Positions 24,701 to 33,485 are shown, numbered from the stretch's first letter. The stretch is 64,000 nucleotides of DNA from Selenomonas ruminantium subsp. ruminantium ATCC 12561 (GCF_000424065.1 NZ_AUJE01000007.1:58543-122542), one strand, 5' to 3'. Translations and numbers: made by a program. Notes: a model not told the origin generated them from the sequence alone.

Positions 24701-24919
24701 ATGAAAAAGACTTACAAAATTGAAGTAGACTGTGCAAACTGTGCTAATCTGATGGAAGATGCAGCAAAAAATACGCCGGGCGTTGCTGATGCAACGGTAA
24801 ATTTTATGGCGTTGAAGATGAAGGTAACCTTTGTTGAAGGTGCTGATGTTCAGACGGTCATGGAAAATGTTTTGGCAAACTGCAAAAAAGTAGAAGATGA
24901 CTGTGAAATCTTCTTCTGA
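24701..24919 (+). CDS. Stand-alone HMA-domain metal-binding protein
   Basis: 72 residues with a ferredoxin-like HMA fold: KKTYKIEVDCANCANLMEDAAKNTPGVADATVNFMALKMKVTF. The metal-binding motif is CANC (Cys-x2-Cys, near residue 10), and the C-terminus has a further Cys pair region (NCKKVEDDCEIFF). It follows cadA after 14 bases with GAGAGG upstream and probably serves as the detached metal-binding or chaperone domain of that ATPase. An alternative is a MerP- or CopZ-like carrier. Confidence 0.88.
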   Translation: MKKTYKIEVDCANCANLMEDAAKNTPGVADATVNFMALKMKVTFVEGADVQTVMENVLANCKKVEDDCEIFF

Positions 24920-25032
24920 TTGATTTATTGATTCTACAAACAAAATTTTACAATTAAGTGTATAATGCTTGACATAAGGCCTCTGAAATGCTAACTTTTT
25001 TTATGGGAATGTTAACAAAGGAGGCTTTTTGT

Positions 25033-26499
25033 ATGGAATTTTTTCCGCGTTATGATGATATCGAAAAATTGCAGTTGACCGCCGAATATGATATTGTGCC
25101 GGTCAGTTGTGAACTATTGGCGGATTTTATTACCCCCATTGAGGCTTTGCGCATCTTGAAGAATACGAGCGAGCATTGTTATCTGCTTGAATCAGCTCAG
25201 GCCAGTGAAAAATGGGGACGCTATACATTTTTGGGCTTTGAGCCGCGGTTGGAAATCACCTGTCTTGATGGGGAGTTCAAGGCAGGTGAAAAATCGCTGC
25301 CGGGAGCTGACCCAGCAAAGGAAATCCGCAAAATCCTGGCAGAATACCGCAGCCCGCGCTTTTCCCAATTGCCTCCGTTTACTGGCGGTCTGGTCGGTTA
25401 CTTTGCCTATGATTTTATCGGTTACAGCGAGCCTAAGGCGAAAGTGCATGTAGACGACACGGAAAAATTCCGCGATGTTGACCTGATGCTCTTTGATAAG
25501 GTCATTGCCTTTGACCATGTACGGCAGAAGATTGTGCTGATGGTCAATATGTTCTTAAAAGATGGTGAGCAGGGTTATCAGCAGGCTGTCACTGAATTGC
25601 GCCGCATGGCAAAATTGCTGCGCAGCGGACAAAAGGCGAAGAATTTGACTGGTCAGTTATTGGGCGAAGTCAGGCCGCTTTTCTCCAAGGAGCAATTTTG
25701 TGCTATGGTCGAGAAGGCCAAACATCATATTCATGAGGGCGATATTTTCCAGATTGTGCTTTCCAATCGGCTCGCGGCACCGTTTAAGGGGAGTTTGCTC
25801 AATACTTATCGGGTGCTGCGGACGGTTAATCCGTCACCTTATATGTTCTATTTTTCTGGCTTGGATGTGGAGGTAGCCGGTGCATCGCCGGAAACCCTGG
25901 TCAAACTAGAGGACGGCATTCTGCATACCTTCCCTTTGGCTGGTACCCGCCCGCGAGGAAAAAATGCTGCTGAAGACAAGGCTTTGGAGCAGGAACTTTT
26001 AGCGGATGAAAAGGAACTGGCCGAGCATAATATGTTGGTGGACTTGGGGCGCAACGATTTGGGCAAAATCAGCGAATTTGGGTCGGTGGAAGTAGAAAAA
26101 CTGCATTCCATTGAGCGCTATTCCCATGTCATGCATATTGGCTCCACTGTGCGGGGCAAAATCCGTCCGGATAAAGATGCTCTCGATGCCATTGCCGCAG
26201 TTTTGCCTGCAGGCACTTTGTCCGGGGCACCTAAAATCCGTGCCTGCCAGCTGATTGGTGAACTGGAGAACAATAAGCGGGGCATTTATGGCGGGGCTAT
26301 CGGTTATATTGACTTTACCGGCAATATGGATACTTGCATTGCTATCCGCATTGCTTACAAGAAAAACGGGCAGGTCTTTGTCCGGAGCGGTGCGGGAATT
26401 GTCGCTGATTCCAACCCGGAGAAGGAGTATCAGGAATGCATCAACAAGGCCAAGGCGGTTGTGCGTTCCCTGGAATATGCGGAGGATGACGAGCTATGA
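25033..26499 (+). CDS. trpE: Anthranilate synthase component I
   Basis: Makes anthranilate from chorismate, the first step of tryptophan synthesis. 488 residues. The N-terminal LLESAQASEKWGRYTFLGF contains the LLES motif that binds feedback tryptophan in TrpE and distinguishes it from PabB. The chorismate-binding core carries FPLAGTRPRGK, ERYSHVMHIGSTV, AGTLSGAPKIRA and RSGAGIVADSNPEKEYQE. ATG 25033 is 8 bases from AAAGGAGG. The TATAAT at 24961 may be its -10, but no good -35 is seen. The stop overlaps trpG by ATGA. Confidence 0.95.
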   Translation: MEFFPRYDDIEKLQLTAEYDIVPVSCELLADFITPIEALRILKNTSEHCYLLESAQASEKWGRYTFLGFEPRLEITCLDGEFKAGEKSLPGADPAKEIRKILAEYRSPRFSQLPPFTGGLVGYFAYDFIGYSEPKAKVHVDDTEKFRDVDLMLFDKVIAFDHVRQKIVLMVNMFLKDGEQGYQQAVTELRRMAKLLRSGQKAKNLTGQLLGEVRPLFSKEQFCAMVEKAKHHIHEGDIFQIVLSNRLAAPFKGSLLNTYRVLRTVNPSPYMFYFSGLDVEVAGASPETLVKLEDGILHTFPLAGTRPRGKNAAEDKALEQELLADEKELAEHNMLVDLGRNDLGKISEFGSVEVEKLHSIERYSHVMHIGSTVRGKIRPDKDALDAIAAVLPAGTLSGAPKIRACQLIGELENNKRGIYGGAIGYIDFTGNMDTCIAIRIAYKKNGQVFVRSGAGIVADSNPEKEYQECINKAKAVVRSLEYAEDDEL

Positions 26500-27062
26500 T
26501 TTTACTGGTGGATAATTACGATAGTTTTTCCTATAACCTTTATCAGCTTATCGGCAGCATCGAGCCGGATATTCGCGTTATCCGCAATGATGAATTGACC
26601 GTGGCCGAAATTGAGGCTTTGCAGCCTGAGCGCATTATTCTGTCTCCAGGGCCGGGCAGGCCGGAAGATGCTGGCAATATTATGGAAATCGCCACGGTAT
26701 TGGGACCGAAAATTCCTGTTTTAGGTGTATGTTTGGGCCATCAGGCGATTTGTGCAGTTTTTGGCGGTGTCGTAACTTATGCCAAAGAACTTATGCATGG
26801 CAAGCAGTCTGCTGTTCATTTTACAGAAGATTGTCCTCTATTTAAGGATTGCCCGCAGGATATGCTGGTAGCACGCTATCATTCGCTGGCGGCAGAGGCG
26901 GATACATTGCCGGATTGCCTGCATGTTACCGCAAGAACCGCAGATGGGGAAGTGATGGCGGTACAGCATAAGGATTATCCTATTTATGGTGTACAGTTTC
27001 ACCCGGAGTCCATCATGACACCAAATGGCAAGACCATATTAACAAATTTCATTAAAGCCTAA
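26496..27062 (+). CDS. trpG: Anthranilate synthase glutamine amidotransferase component
   Basis: 188 residues, class I amidotransferase giving ammonia to TrpE. Motifs: LLVDNYDSFSYNLYQLIG, oxyanion SPGPGRPEDAG, nucleophile Cys in GVCLGHQAIC, and catalytic His and Glu in VQFHPESIMTPNG. It could also serve para-aminobenzoate synthesis as PabA. The other trp genes are not downstream; a PilB-like ATPase follows instead, so the trp pathway is split in this genome. Confidence 0.94.
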   Translation: MILLVDNYDSFSYNLYQLIGSIEPDIRVIRNDELTVAEIEALQPERIILSPGPGRPEDAGNIMEIATVLGPKIPVLGVCLGHQAICAVFGGVVTYAKELMHGKQSAVHFTEDCPLFKDCPQDMLVARYHSLAAEADTLPDCLHVTARTADGEVMAVQHKDYPIYGVQFHPESIMTPNGKTILTNFIKA

Positions 27063-27074
27063 CGTGTTGCAGGA

Positions 27075-27112
27075 TTTAAGATAGATGTCGAGAAGTAGAC
27101 ATATATCTTAAA
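27075..27112. promoter_or_regulatory. 15-bp inverted repeat just upstream of the PilB-like gene
   Basis: TTTAAGATAGATGTC (27075-27089), loop of 8 bases, GACATATATCTTAAA (27098-27112): 14 of 15 pairs. No T run follows, and a ribosome binding site (AAGGCGG) comes right after it. It could be an operator or an RNA hairpin acting on translation, rather than a terminator. Confidence 0.5.
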
Positions 27113-27128
27113 AAAGGCGGCGAGACTT

Positions 27129-28262
27129 ATGGCAAATGAAGAAAATTTTTGGCGGATACTCGTGAATCAGTGCCGTCAGGAACAAAGACAAAACAGCAGT
27201 ACGCAGGAAGGTGCGGCGATTGTACGGCTCGCCGATTTTCTTTTACAGGAAACGATAGTGCGTAATGCCAGTGATTTGCATATAGAACCATTAGGCGGGG
27301 AATTGCGCTTTCGCCTGCGTATTGATGGTTTGCTGGTGGCCATGCCGTATCGTCTGCCGGGGGACCTTGCTTCTTCGCTTATTTCGCGGATCAAGGTTTT
27401 GGCGAATATGGACATTGCCAAACATCAGCAGCCGCAGGACGGTGCCTTTGTCTTTTCTGCAGGAGAGCGGAAGATTGATGTGCGGGCGGCCTCTATGCCA
27501 GTCTATGGAGGCGAAATGCTGGTTCTGCGTCTGATGAATCTGCAGGAAGAATTGCTCACCTTAGATGAATTGGGCTTTTTGCCCGATGTTAAGCAAAAAT
27601 TTCGGGAGCTTATTCACCGTCCCGCAGGCTTGGTCATTGTTTCGGGCGCTATGGGTTGCGGCAAGAGTACGACGCTGTATGCGGCTCTGCAGGAATTGAA
27701 TACCGAGGATAAAAACTGGCTGACATTGGAGGATCCCATTGAACGTCACATAAAGGGCGTTAATCAGGTGCAGCTTAATTCCAAAGCCGGTCTTGACTAT
27801 GCACAGGGATTAAGGGCTGCTTTACGGCAGGACGCACAGGGAATTTTACTTGGCGAAATCCGGGATGAAGAAACGGCTATGATGGCTGTCCGTATGGCCT
27901 TGACTGGTCATTTACTGCTTACGACCCTGCATACGGAAAATGCGGTGTCAGCGGTGTTTCGGTTAATTGATATGGGCATACCACCCTATTTATTGGCGGC
28001 AACGTTGTCTGGCGTACTGGCGCAACGGCTGGTTCGCCGCTGTACAGCTGATGGAACTTATAAGGGAAGGCTGGCCCTGCATGAACTGTTGGTAGTCGAC
28101 CAGTCAATCCGGGAAGCGATTCTGGCTGGAAAAAGCCGGGAGCAATTAGACTCTTTGGCAAGGAAAGCGGGGATGAAATCCTTGTTTGATGATGGGCAGG
28201 AAAAAGCAGTGGCAGGACTTACTTCATTACAAGAAGTGCAGAGAGTAATTTATGGAACCTGA
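27129..28262 (+). CDS. PilB/GspE-type secretion or pilus assembly ATPase, orphan
   Basis: 377 residues, shorter than the ~560 of PilB and lacking its N-terminal domain. The core is intact: SDLHIEPLGGELRFRLRIDGLL (N2), Walker A GAMGCGKSTT, Asp box TLEDPIERHIKGVNQVQLN, Walker B GILLGEIRDEETAMMAVRMALTGHLLLTTLHTE. In normal PilB/GspE a four-Cys zinc loop comes next; here it shrinks to RRCTADGTYKGRLALHELL with one Cys. No pilin, PilC or prepilin peptidase gene is adjacent, so its partners must lie elsewhere. It may power type IV pili, a competence pseudopilus or type II secretion. Confidence 0.88.
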   Translation: MANEENFWRILVNQCRQEQRQNSSTQEGAAIVRLADFLLQETIVRNASDLHIEPLGGELRFRLRIDGLLVAMPYRLPGDLASSLISRIKVLANMDIAKHQQPQDGAFVFSAGERKIDVRAASMPVYGGEMLVLRLMNLQEELLTLDELGFLPDVKQKFRELIHRPAGLVIVSGAMGCGKSTTLYAALQELNTEDKNWLTLEDPIERHIKGVNQVQLNSKAGLDYAQGLRAALRQDAQGILLGEIRDEETAMMAVRMALTGHLLLTTLHTENAVSAVFRLIDMGIPPYLLAATLSGVLAQRLVRRCTADGTYKGRLALHELLVVDQSIREAILAGKSREQLDSLARKAGMKSLFDDGQEKAVAGLTSLQEVQRVIYGT

Positions 28263-28359
28263 GTGATGCTAAAGAAAAATCACTTGAAAGAGACCTCGAT
28301 TTTTAGTAACATGGGGAGTAGAAGTTTTCTCATTAGTTATTAAAGATTGGGGTTTTTTT

Positions 28360-29163
28360 GTGACCAAAGCGATATTTTTTGACATTGATGGCACACTGAT
28401 TAACATTCATCATAAAAAAACAACAATGTCCCTGTCGGTAAAAAAGGCTATCCGTGAATTGCGGGCGGCAGGGCACCATACGTTTATTGCTTCCGGGCGT
28501 CCGTTTGCTTACCTTAGCGATGAGCTGACGCAGGAAGGACTTTTTGATGGTTTCGTACTGATGAATGGTGCGGTTGTCATGCTAAATGGTGAAGTAATCT
28601 TTCGCCAGGATATGCCAGCGAAGACGGTTCGTGATATGGTAGCACTGGCCGAGGAACATGGGCTGGAATATATTTTGGAAAGCCAGCCTCATGTGTATCT
28701 GCGGCCTGAGTTCAAGGGACTCGAAAATGTCTATCGCAATATTGATATAGACGTCAATAAATTTGTGCGGGATTTTGATTTGTCCGAGGTTCAGGTCGCT
28801 AAATTGGAGTTTCTCTGCGACACACCGGGGGCAAACGGTGTATTTGAGAAACTGCTCTCTTGGCATGGAGTGACGGGACTTATTGACCCGACTCTGCGCA
28901 AGTATATGGAACTCTATTCGTCGGATATCTCCAAGGCTACGGGCATTGAACGGGCTTTGGAATACATGGGCATTCCCTTGGAAGAAAGCTATGCTTTTGG
29001 GGATGGGCTGAATGATTTGGAAATGATGGGCACTGTGGGGCATGCTCTGGTTATGGGCAATGCCGGGCCGGAGCTCAAGGCTTTGGCAGAACACGTTTTG
29101 CCCACGGTGGATGAAGATGGGGTAGCGGATGGCATTTACCGCTATATCCTGAAACGCATTTGA
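28360..29163 (+). CDS. Cof-type HAD-superfamily phosphatase
   Basis: 267 residues, HAD subclass IIB. Motif I is FFDIDGTLIN (both catalytic Asp), motif II TFIASGR, and motifs III-IV SKATGIERALEYM and FGDGLNDLEMMGTVGHALVMGNA. Such enzymes dephosphorylate sugar phosphates or cofactors such as PLP and FMN; the substrate cannot be read from sequence. The start is GTG 28360 with TTGGGG 8 bases upstream. Confidence 0.93.
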   Translation: MTKAIFFDIDGTLINIHHKKTTMSLSVKKAIRELRAAGHHTFIASGRPFAYLSDELTQEGLFDGFVLMNGAVVMLNGEVIFRQDMPAKTVRDMVALAEEHGLEYILESQPHVYLRPEFKGLENVYRNIDIDVNKFVRDFDLSEVQVAKLEFLCDTPGANGVFEKLLSWHGVTGLIDPTLRKYMELYSSDISKATGIERALEYMGIPLEESYAFGDGLNDLEMMGTVGHALVMGNAGPELKALAEHVLPTVDEDGVADGIYRYILKRI

Positions 29164-29173
29164 GGTGAGTGAT

Positions 29174-30109
29174 TTGAAAAAGCGATTAACGATAGCCATG
29201 ACGGCTTTATTATCCCTGTGCCTGCTCTTTGCGGGCTGTGGCGGCGGTAAGACGGCGGACAACAGCAGTGCGGCGCAAAGTGCCCCTGTCGCAGCGGAAA
29301 CAGGCAAAGAACTGACGGTAAAGATGCTCAATGTTGGTCAGGGGGATGCGATTCTCATTCAGACCCCGGAACAGACCGTGCTCATTGATACCAGCGATTT
29401 GGACGAGCAGGAAAAATTGCGCAATGAATTGAAAAAAGCCGGAGTTAAGCGTATTGATAAGCTGATTCTCACCCATCCTCATGCAGATCATATCGGTGGT
29501 GTCAAAGATGTGGTGCTCAAGGATTATGAAGTGGGCGAGGTTTACGATAATGGCATGCCCTCCAAGTCCAAGATTTATACCAGCTATATGAAGGTGTTGA
29601 AACAGAAGAATATCAAACGTCATGCGCTGGTTGCAGGTGATGAGCTGGATTTGGGCGGCGGTGTAAAATTCAAGGTATATGCACCGGAAAAAGCTGTGGT
29701 GGAAAAGGGCAGCAAGACCACGGATAACCATGACCCGAACAATGAGTCTGTGGTGGGCAAGCTGGTTTTTGGTGAATTTGCCATGATGTTTACGGGCGAC
29801 GCTGAAAAGACAGAAGAAATGCCGATGGTGAATACCTATGGCAAGGAATTAAAGAGCACTATCTTAAAGGCTGGTCATCATGGCAGCAAGACCTCTTCCT
29901 CGAAGGAATTTTTGCGGGAGGTTGCGCCGGAGGCGGCAGTTATTTCCTGTGGTGCAGGCAATGACTATGGACACCCGCATGATCAGACCATGAAGAAATA
30001 CAAGGCGATGAAACTCAAGATTTACGAAACCGATAAAAATGGCACCATCACGATAAAAACGGATGGCAAGAGTTATACGATTACACCGGAAATGGGGAAT
30101 GCACAATGA
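29174..30109 (+). CDS. ComEC-like metallo-beta-lactamase lipoprotein
   Basis: 311 residues. The start is a lipoprotein signal peptide with lipobox LLFAGC, then a linker and a metallo-beta-lactamase domain: VGQGDAILIQTPEQTVLIDTS, HPHADHIGG, FTGDAEKTEE, KAGHHGSKTSSS and GNDYGHPHDQTMKKY. This is the soluble nuclease-like domain found in ComEC, here without the membrane channel. It probably acts on nucleic acids or phosphodiesters outside the cytoplasmic membrane, perhaps for phosphate or DNA uptake. TTG 29174 has GAGGTGA upstream. It overlaps its DUF3006 partner by 4 bases. Confidence 0.88.
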   Translation: MKKRLTIAMTALLSLCLLFAGCGGGKTADNSSAAQSAPVAAETGKELTVKMLNVGQGDAILIQTPEQTVLIDTSDLDEQEKLRNELKKAGVKRIDKLILTHPHADHIGGVKDVVLKDYEVGEVYDNGMPSKSKIYTSYMKVLKQKNIKRHALVAGDELDLGGGVKFKVYAPEKAVVEKGSKTTDNHDPNNESVVGKLVFGEFAMMFTGDAEKTEEMPMVNTYGKELKSTILKAGHHGSKTSSSKEFLREVAPEAAVISCGAGNDYGHPHDQTMKKYKAMKLKIYETDKNGTITIKTDGKSYTITPEMGNAQ

Positions 30110-30306
30110 TTTCGGCATATATTGACCGTTATGAAGGCAATCTTGCGGTGCTGCTCTTGGGCGATGACATGAAAAAAGTCAATTTTCCAAAAGAGTTTTT
30201 ACCCGCTGATGTAGGTGAGGGCGATTATATTACCATAGATATCGCCTTGGATAAAGAAGCCAATGAGCAGGCTGAAGCTGAGGCTTTGGAACTGCTGAAA
30301 GATTAA
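30106..30306 (+). CDS. DUF3006 family protein
   Basis: 66 residues, acidic: MISAYIDRYEGNLAVLLLGDDMKKVNFP begins a typical DUF3006 beta fold (IDRYEG.. AVLL ... VNFPKEFLPADVGEGDYITIDI). This family is usually encoded directly after ComEC-like metallo-beta-lactamase proteins, as here with an ATGA overlap, so the two likely work together. Molecular function unknown. Confidence 0.85.
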   Translation: MISAYIDRYEGNLAVLLLGDDMKKVNFPKEFLPADVGEGDYITIDIALDKEANEQAEAEALELLKD

Positions 30307-30321
30307 TTGGGAGGCAATTTG

Positions 30322-31380
30322 ATGAATAACGTATTCCGCTGGGCAAGTTGGGTGGGCGTTCTTATGGCTTTTGTTTTTGGCCTGTGGCTGCCCCAGATGG
30401 CAGAGGCTTCTGGCCAGAGCCATGAATTAAATTATTTTCAAACAAGTAAGGTAAAAATAGCAGGGGCAAATGCCCTGCGTATCGAAATAGGTATGACGGG
30501 GGATGAACCCAAGTATACGGTGAAGGAACTTTCTTACCTGCGCAAGCAGTTGATTATTACTTTGCCAAAGACGGAAAGAGGCAAAGTAAAGAGTTTTATT
30601 CATTTGAAAAATGAATTTGCTACTCAGGTAAGATTTAGTGAGGTAGGCGAAGATCTTCAGATTGCTATTGATTTTGTAAATCCGCCCGCTAAAGATAATT
30701 ACCGCATTTCCACTGCCCCTGCTGAACGGCGGAAGAAAAAGCCGGCACGCATCATTTTGGAACTGTTTAAGGAAAATGCCGGCAATAGTGGAGCTTCTGT
30801 ACCGGGCATCAAAGGCAAGACCATTGTGCTTGATGCCGGACATGGTGGCAGTGACAGCGGTGCCGTTGGCCCTACGGGCGTAAAGGAAAAGGATGTTACC
30901 TTTGCTGTAGCCAAAAAGGTGCAGAATTTGCTGACCAATTCTGGTGCCCGAGTGATTATGACTCGCACCCGTGATGTGGATGTATATGCGCCCAACGCTA
31001 CTGACCGTCAGGAGTTGCAGGCACGTTGCGATGTAGCCAATCGTGACAGCCGTGTGTCGTTGTTTTTATCCATTCATTGCAATGCTTTTTCCAGCCCGGC
31101 AGCGCATGGCATGGAAACCTATTATTGCGCGGGTTCGGCAAAGGGACAGGAATTTGCCAGCCTGCTGAATGAGGAGCTTGCCAAAGCCGGCGGACTCTTT
31201 AACCGCGGGGTCAAGACCGCTAATTATTATGTGCTGCGGCATACGAATATGCCGGCATCCTTGATTGAATTGGCGTTTGTGACCAATTATAACGAAGAAA
31301 AACTCCTAAGCAGTGATGTTTACCAGAATAAACTGGCCAATGCTATTGTCAAGGGGATTGCCCGCTATTTTAAGGGATAA
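30322..31380 (+). CDS. N-acetylmuramoyl-L-alanine amidase with AMIN domain
   Basis: 352 residues, exported: signal peptide (WVGVLMAFVFGLWLPQMAEA), an AMIN domain (~30-140) for binding peptidoglycan at specific sites, and Amidase_3 (~165-350). The zinc ligands are His in DAGHGG, Glu in GVKEKDVT and His in SIHCNA; the catalytic Glu is in LIELAFVTN. It cuts the amide bond between MurNAc and the peptide stem, for example in daughter-cell separation. AMIN plus amidase is typical of diderm bacteria (AmiC-like). ATG 30322 has GGGAGG 7 bases upstream. Confidence 0.94.
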   Translation: MNNVFRWASWVGVLMAFVFGLWLPQMAEASGQSHELNYFQTSKVKIAGANALRIEIGMTGDEPKYTVKELSYLRKQLIITLPKTERGKVKSFIHLKNEFATQVRFSEVGEDLQIAIDFVNPPAKDNYRISTAPAERRKKKPARIILELFKENAGNSGASVPGIKGKTIVLDAGHGGSDSGAVGPTGVKEKDVTFAVAKKVQNLLTNSGARVIMTRTRDVDVYAPNATDRQELQARCDVANRDSRVSLFLSIHCNAFSSPAAHGMETYYCAGSAKGQEFASLLNEELAKAGGLFNRGVKTANYYVLRHTNMPASLIELAFVTNYNEEKLLSSDVYQNKLANAIVKGIARYFKG

Positions 31381-31409
31381 GATTGGAATTTTTGAGATGA
31401 GGTGAGAGA

Positions 31410-32000
31410 ATGAAAAGGTTACGCTATCTGCTCTTGCTGGTACTAGCGATGACACTTTTGTGTGCTGCAGGCTGCAGCGATGATAAAAACAATTCGGCAG
31501 GGGTAGGGGATAAGACCACGATTACGGCAGATAAAGGCAGTGCTCCCGAGGCTTTGCCGGATAAAGAAAAGAACAAAACGGGAAATGACAAGCTGACCAT
31601 CAAGGTATATTATCCGGATGAACAGGGCTTGAAACTGTGCGCTGTGCAGAAGACCGTGAAACTGAGCAGTGAGGATAAATATACGGCAGCACTCAAGGCG
31701 CTTCTTGATGGCACCAAGGAAAAAGGCCTGACCACCATCGTACCGAAACAGGCGAAAATCAAGAGCGTCAAGGTGCAGGGCGATACGGCCTTTGTCGACT
31801 TTGACCAGAATCTGACCAAAAAGTTTATCGGTGGTTCCACCGGCGAGGAAATGCTGGTTGGTTCTATTGTCAACACGCTGACGGAGTTTAGTGAAATCAA
31901 AAAAGTTCAGCTGCTGGTCGAAGGCAAGAAGATTGAGTCCATTTCCGGACATTTGGATTTGACCAAACCAGTGGAACGAATGGAGAACTTAGTCAAATAA
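31410..32000 (+). CDS. GerMN-domain lipoprotein
   Basis: 196 residues: signal peptide with lipobox (LLCAAGC), a low-complexity Lys/Asp linker, and a GerMN domain (KLTIKVYYPDEQGLKLCAVQKTVKLSS... ALKALLDGTKEKGLTTIVPKQ... VQGDTAFVDFDQNLTKKFIGG). In sporulating Firmicutes GerM is a sporulation and germination lipoprotein; related proteins occur in non-sporulating species. It follows the amidase after 29 bases, so a cell-envelope role is likely. Confidence 0.87.
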   Translation: MKRLRYLLLLVLAMTLLCAAGCSDDKNNSAGVGDKTTITADKGSAPEALPDKEKNKTGNDKLTIKVYYPDEQGLKLCAVQKTVKLSSEDKYTAALKALLDGTKEKGLTTIVPKQAKIKSVKVQGDTAFVDFDQNLTKKFIGGSTGEEMLVGSIVNTLTEFSEIKKVQLLVEGKKIESISGHLDLTKPVERMENLVK

Positions 32001-32037
32001 GCCATTGATTTTTTGACTTTTTTATAAGAATTAGCCG

Positions 32038-32085
32038 ATAGAACGCGCAGAAACGCTTGTGTTTCTGCGCGTTCTATGGTATTAT
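32038..32085 (+). promoter_or_regulatory. Perfect 17-bp palindrome overlapping the probable tig promoter
   Basis: ATAGAACGCGCAGAAAC (32038-32054), loop GCTTGT, and its exact inverted copy (32061-32077). The -35 candidate TTGTGT (32057-32062) falls in the loop, and an extended -10 (TG, G, TATTAT at 32080-32085) follows directly. No T run follows the stem, so it looks more like an operator than a terminator. A second inverted pair GTATGGCA / TGCCATAC lies in the leader (~32093-32136). Confidence 0.55.
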
Positions 32086-32171
32086 AGCAAGAGTATGGCA
32101 TATTTTACGGAAAAGTACGCAAAAACGTGCCATACCTTGATTCAGATAATAACAGGAGGTCGTTTCAGACA

Positions 32172-33458
32172 ATGAAAGTTACGGTTGAAAATGGTGAAAA
32201 CCAGCAGGTTACTCTGACGGTGGAGGTTGAAGCTGCGGAAGTTTCCAAGGCAGTGGAAAAGGCTGTAAAGCGTCTCAGCAACCGTGTAAATATTCCGGGT
32301 TTCCGCAAGGGCAAGGCTCCGCGCAAGATCATCGAGCGCAACGTGGGTATGGATGCTATCATGCAGGAAGCTTTCGATATCGTAGGTCCCAAGGCTTTCG
32401 CTGATGCTCTTGAAGAACAGAAGATTGAGCCGGTCAGCCGTCCGCAGATTGACATCGAAACCCTTGAAGATGGCAAGGATCTCGTATTCAAGGCAACGGT
32501 TACGCCGCGTCCGGAAGTTAAACTGGGCGAATACAAAGGCCTGAAGGTTGAAAAGAACGTAGAAGCTGTAACGGATGAAGACGTTGAAAAGCAGCTCAAG
32601 ACGTTCCAGGATCGTCAGGGCAAGATGGTTGACGCTCCGGAAGGCTCCGAAGTTAAAGATGGCGACTTCACGACGCTGGATTTTGAAGGTTTCGTAGATG
32701 GCGAAGCATTTGAAGGCGGTAAGGGCCAGGATTACCCGCTGCAGATTGGTTCCGGCAGCTTCATCCCGGGCTTCGAAGATCAGCTGATTGGCGCTAAGAT
32801 TGGCGAAGAAAAAGAAGTCAACGTAACGTTCCCGGAAGAATACCATGCTAAGGAACTGGCTGGCAAGGCTGCTACGTTCAAATGCACCATCCGCAGCATC
32901 AAGCAGAAGGAACTGCCGGCTATGGATGATGAACTGGCTAAGAAAGTAAGCAAGTTCGAAACTCTTGAAGAACTCAAGGCTGATGTACGCAAGAACCTCG
33001 AAGAAAATGCTGCTCGCAAGGCTGAAAATGACCAGAAGAGCGCTGCTATCGAGATGGCTACGAACAACATCACCGTTGACATTCCGGCTGTTATGATTGA
33101 CAACCGCGTAGAAGGCATGATTCGCGAAATGGCTATGCGCCTCGAACAGCAGGGCATGAGCTTTGATGCTTACCTCCAGTACGCTGGTACGGACATCAAC
33201 AAGATTCGCGAAGACTACCGTGAAACGGCTGAAAAGAATGTTCGCACGGATCTCATGCTGGAAGAAGTTGCTAAGGTTGAAGACATCAAGGTTGAAGCAA
33301 AAGACCTCGATGCTGAAGTTGCTGGCATGGCTGCTGCTTACGGTGCTACGCCGCAGCAGGTTCAGAAGATTATTAAGGAGCAGGGACGCATTGGCGATTT
33401 GGCTGCTACGGTACTTCGCAAGAAGACGGCACAGTTCATCATCGACAGCATTGCCTAA
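32172..33458 (+). CDS. tig: Trigger factor, ribosome-associated chaperone
   Basis: 428 residues with three domains: the N-terminal ribosome-binding domain with signature GFRKGKAPR (normally GFRxGxxP), the FKBP-type peptidyl-prolyl isomerase domain (DFTTLDFEGFVDGEAFEGGKG, SGSFIPGFEDQLIG), and the helical C-terminal chaperone domain. It folds nascent chains at the ribosome exit. ATG 32172 has AGGAGGT 10 bases upstream and gives the standard MKVTVE N-terminus. It heads a tig-clpP-clpX cluster, the classical Firmicute and Proteobacterial order. Biased codons suggest high expression. Confidence 0.97.
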   Translation: MKVTVENGENQQVTLTVEVEAAEVSKAVEKAVKRLSNRVNIPGFRKGKAPRKIIERNVGMDAIMQEAFDIVGPKAFADALEEQKIEPVSRPQIDIETLEDGKDLVFKATVTPRPEVKLGEYKGLKVEKNVEAVTDEDVEKQLKTFQDRQGKMVDAPEGSEVKDGDFTTLDFEGFVDGEAFEGGKGQDYPLQIGSGSFIPGFEDQLIGAKIGEEKEVNVTFPEEYHAKELAGKAATFKCTIRSIKQKELPAMDDELAKKVSKFETLEELKADVRKNLEENAARKAENDQKSAAIEMATNNITVDIPAVMIDNRVEGMIREMAMRLEQQGMSFDAYLQYAGTDINKIREDYRETAEKNVRTDLMLEEVAKVEDIKVEAKDLDAEVAGMAAAYGATPQQVQKIIKEQGRIGDLAATVLRKKTAQFIIDSIA

Positions 33459-33485
33459 TTTTTCCCTGTATATGGGGGTATACCA

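Noticed and set aside
24920..25032. T-box or trp attenuator before trpE
   Set aside because: The leader is only ~110 bases, with no leader peptide rich in Trp, no T-box TGGNACCGCG motif and no convincing terminator.
32038..32085. CIRCE or CtsR heat-shock operator before tig
   Set aside because: The palindrome does not match TTAGCACTC-N9-GAGTGCTAA nor the GGTCAAA heptads.
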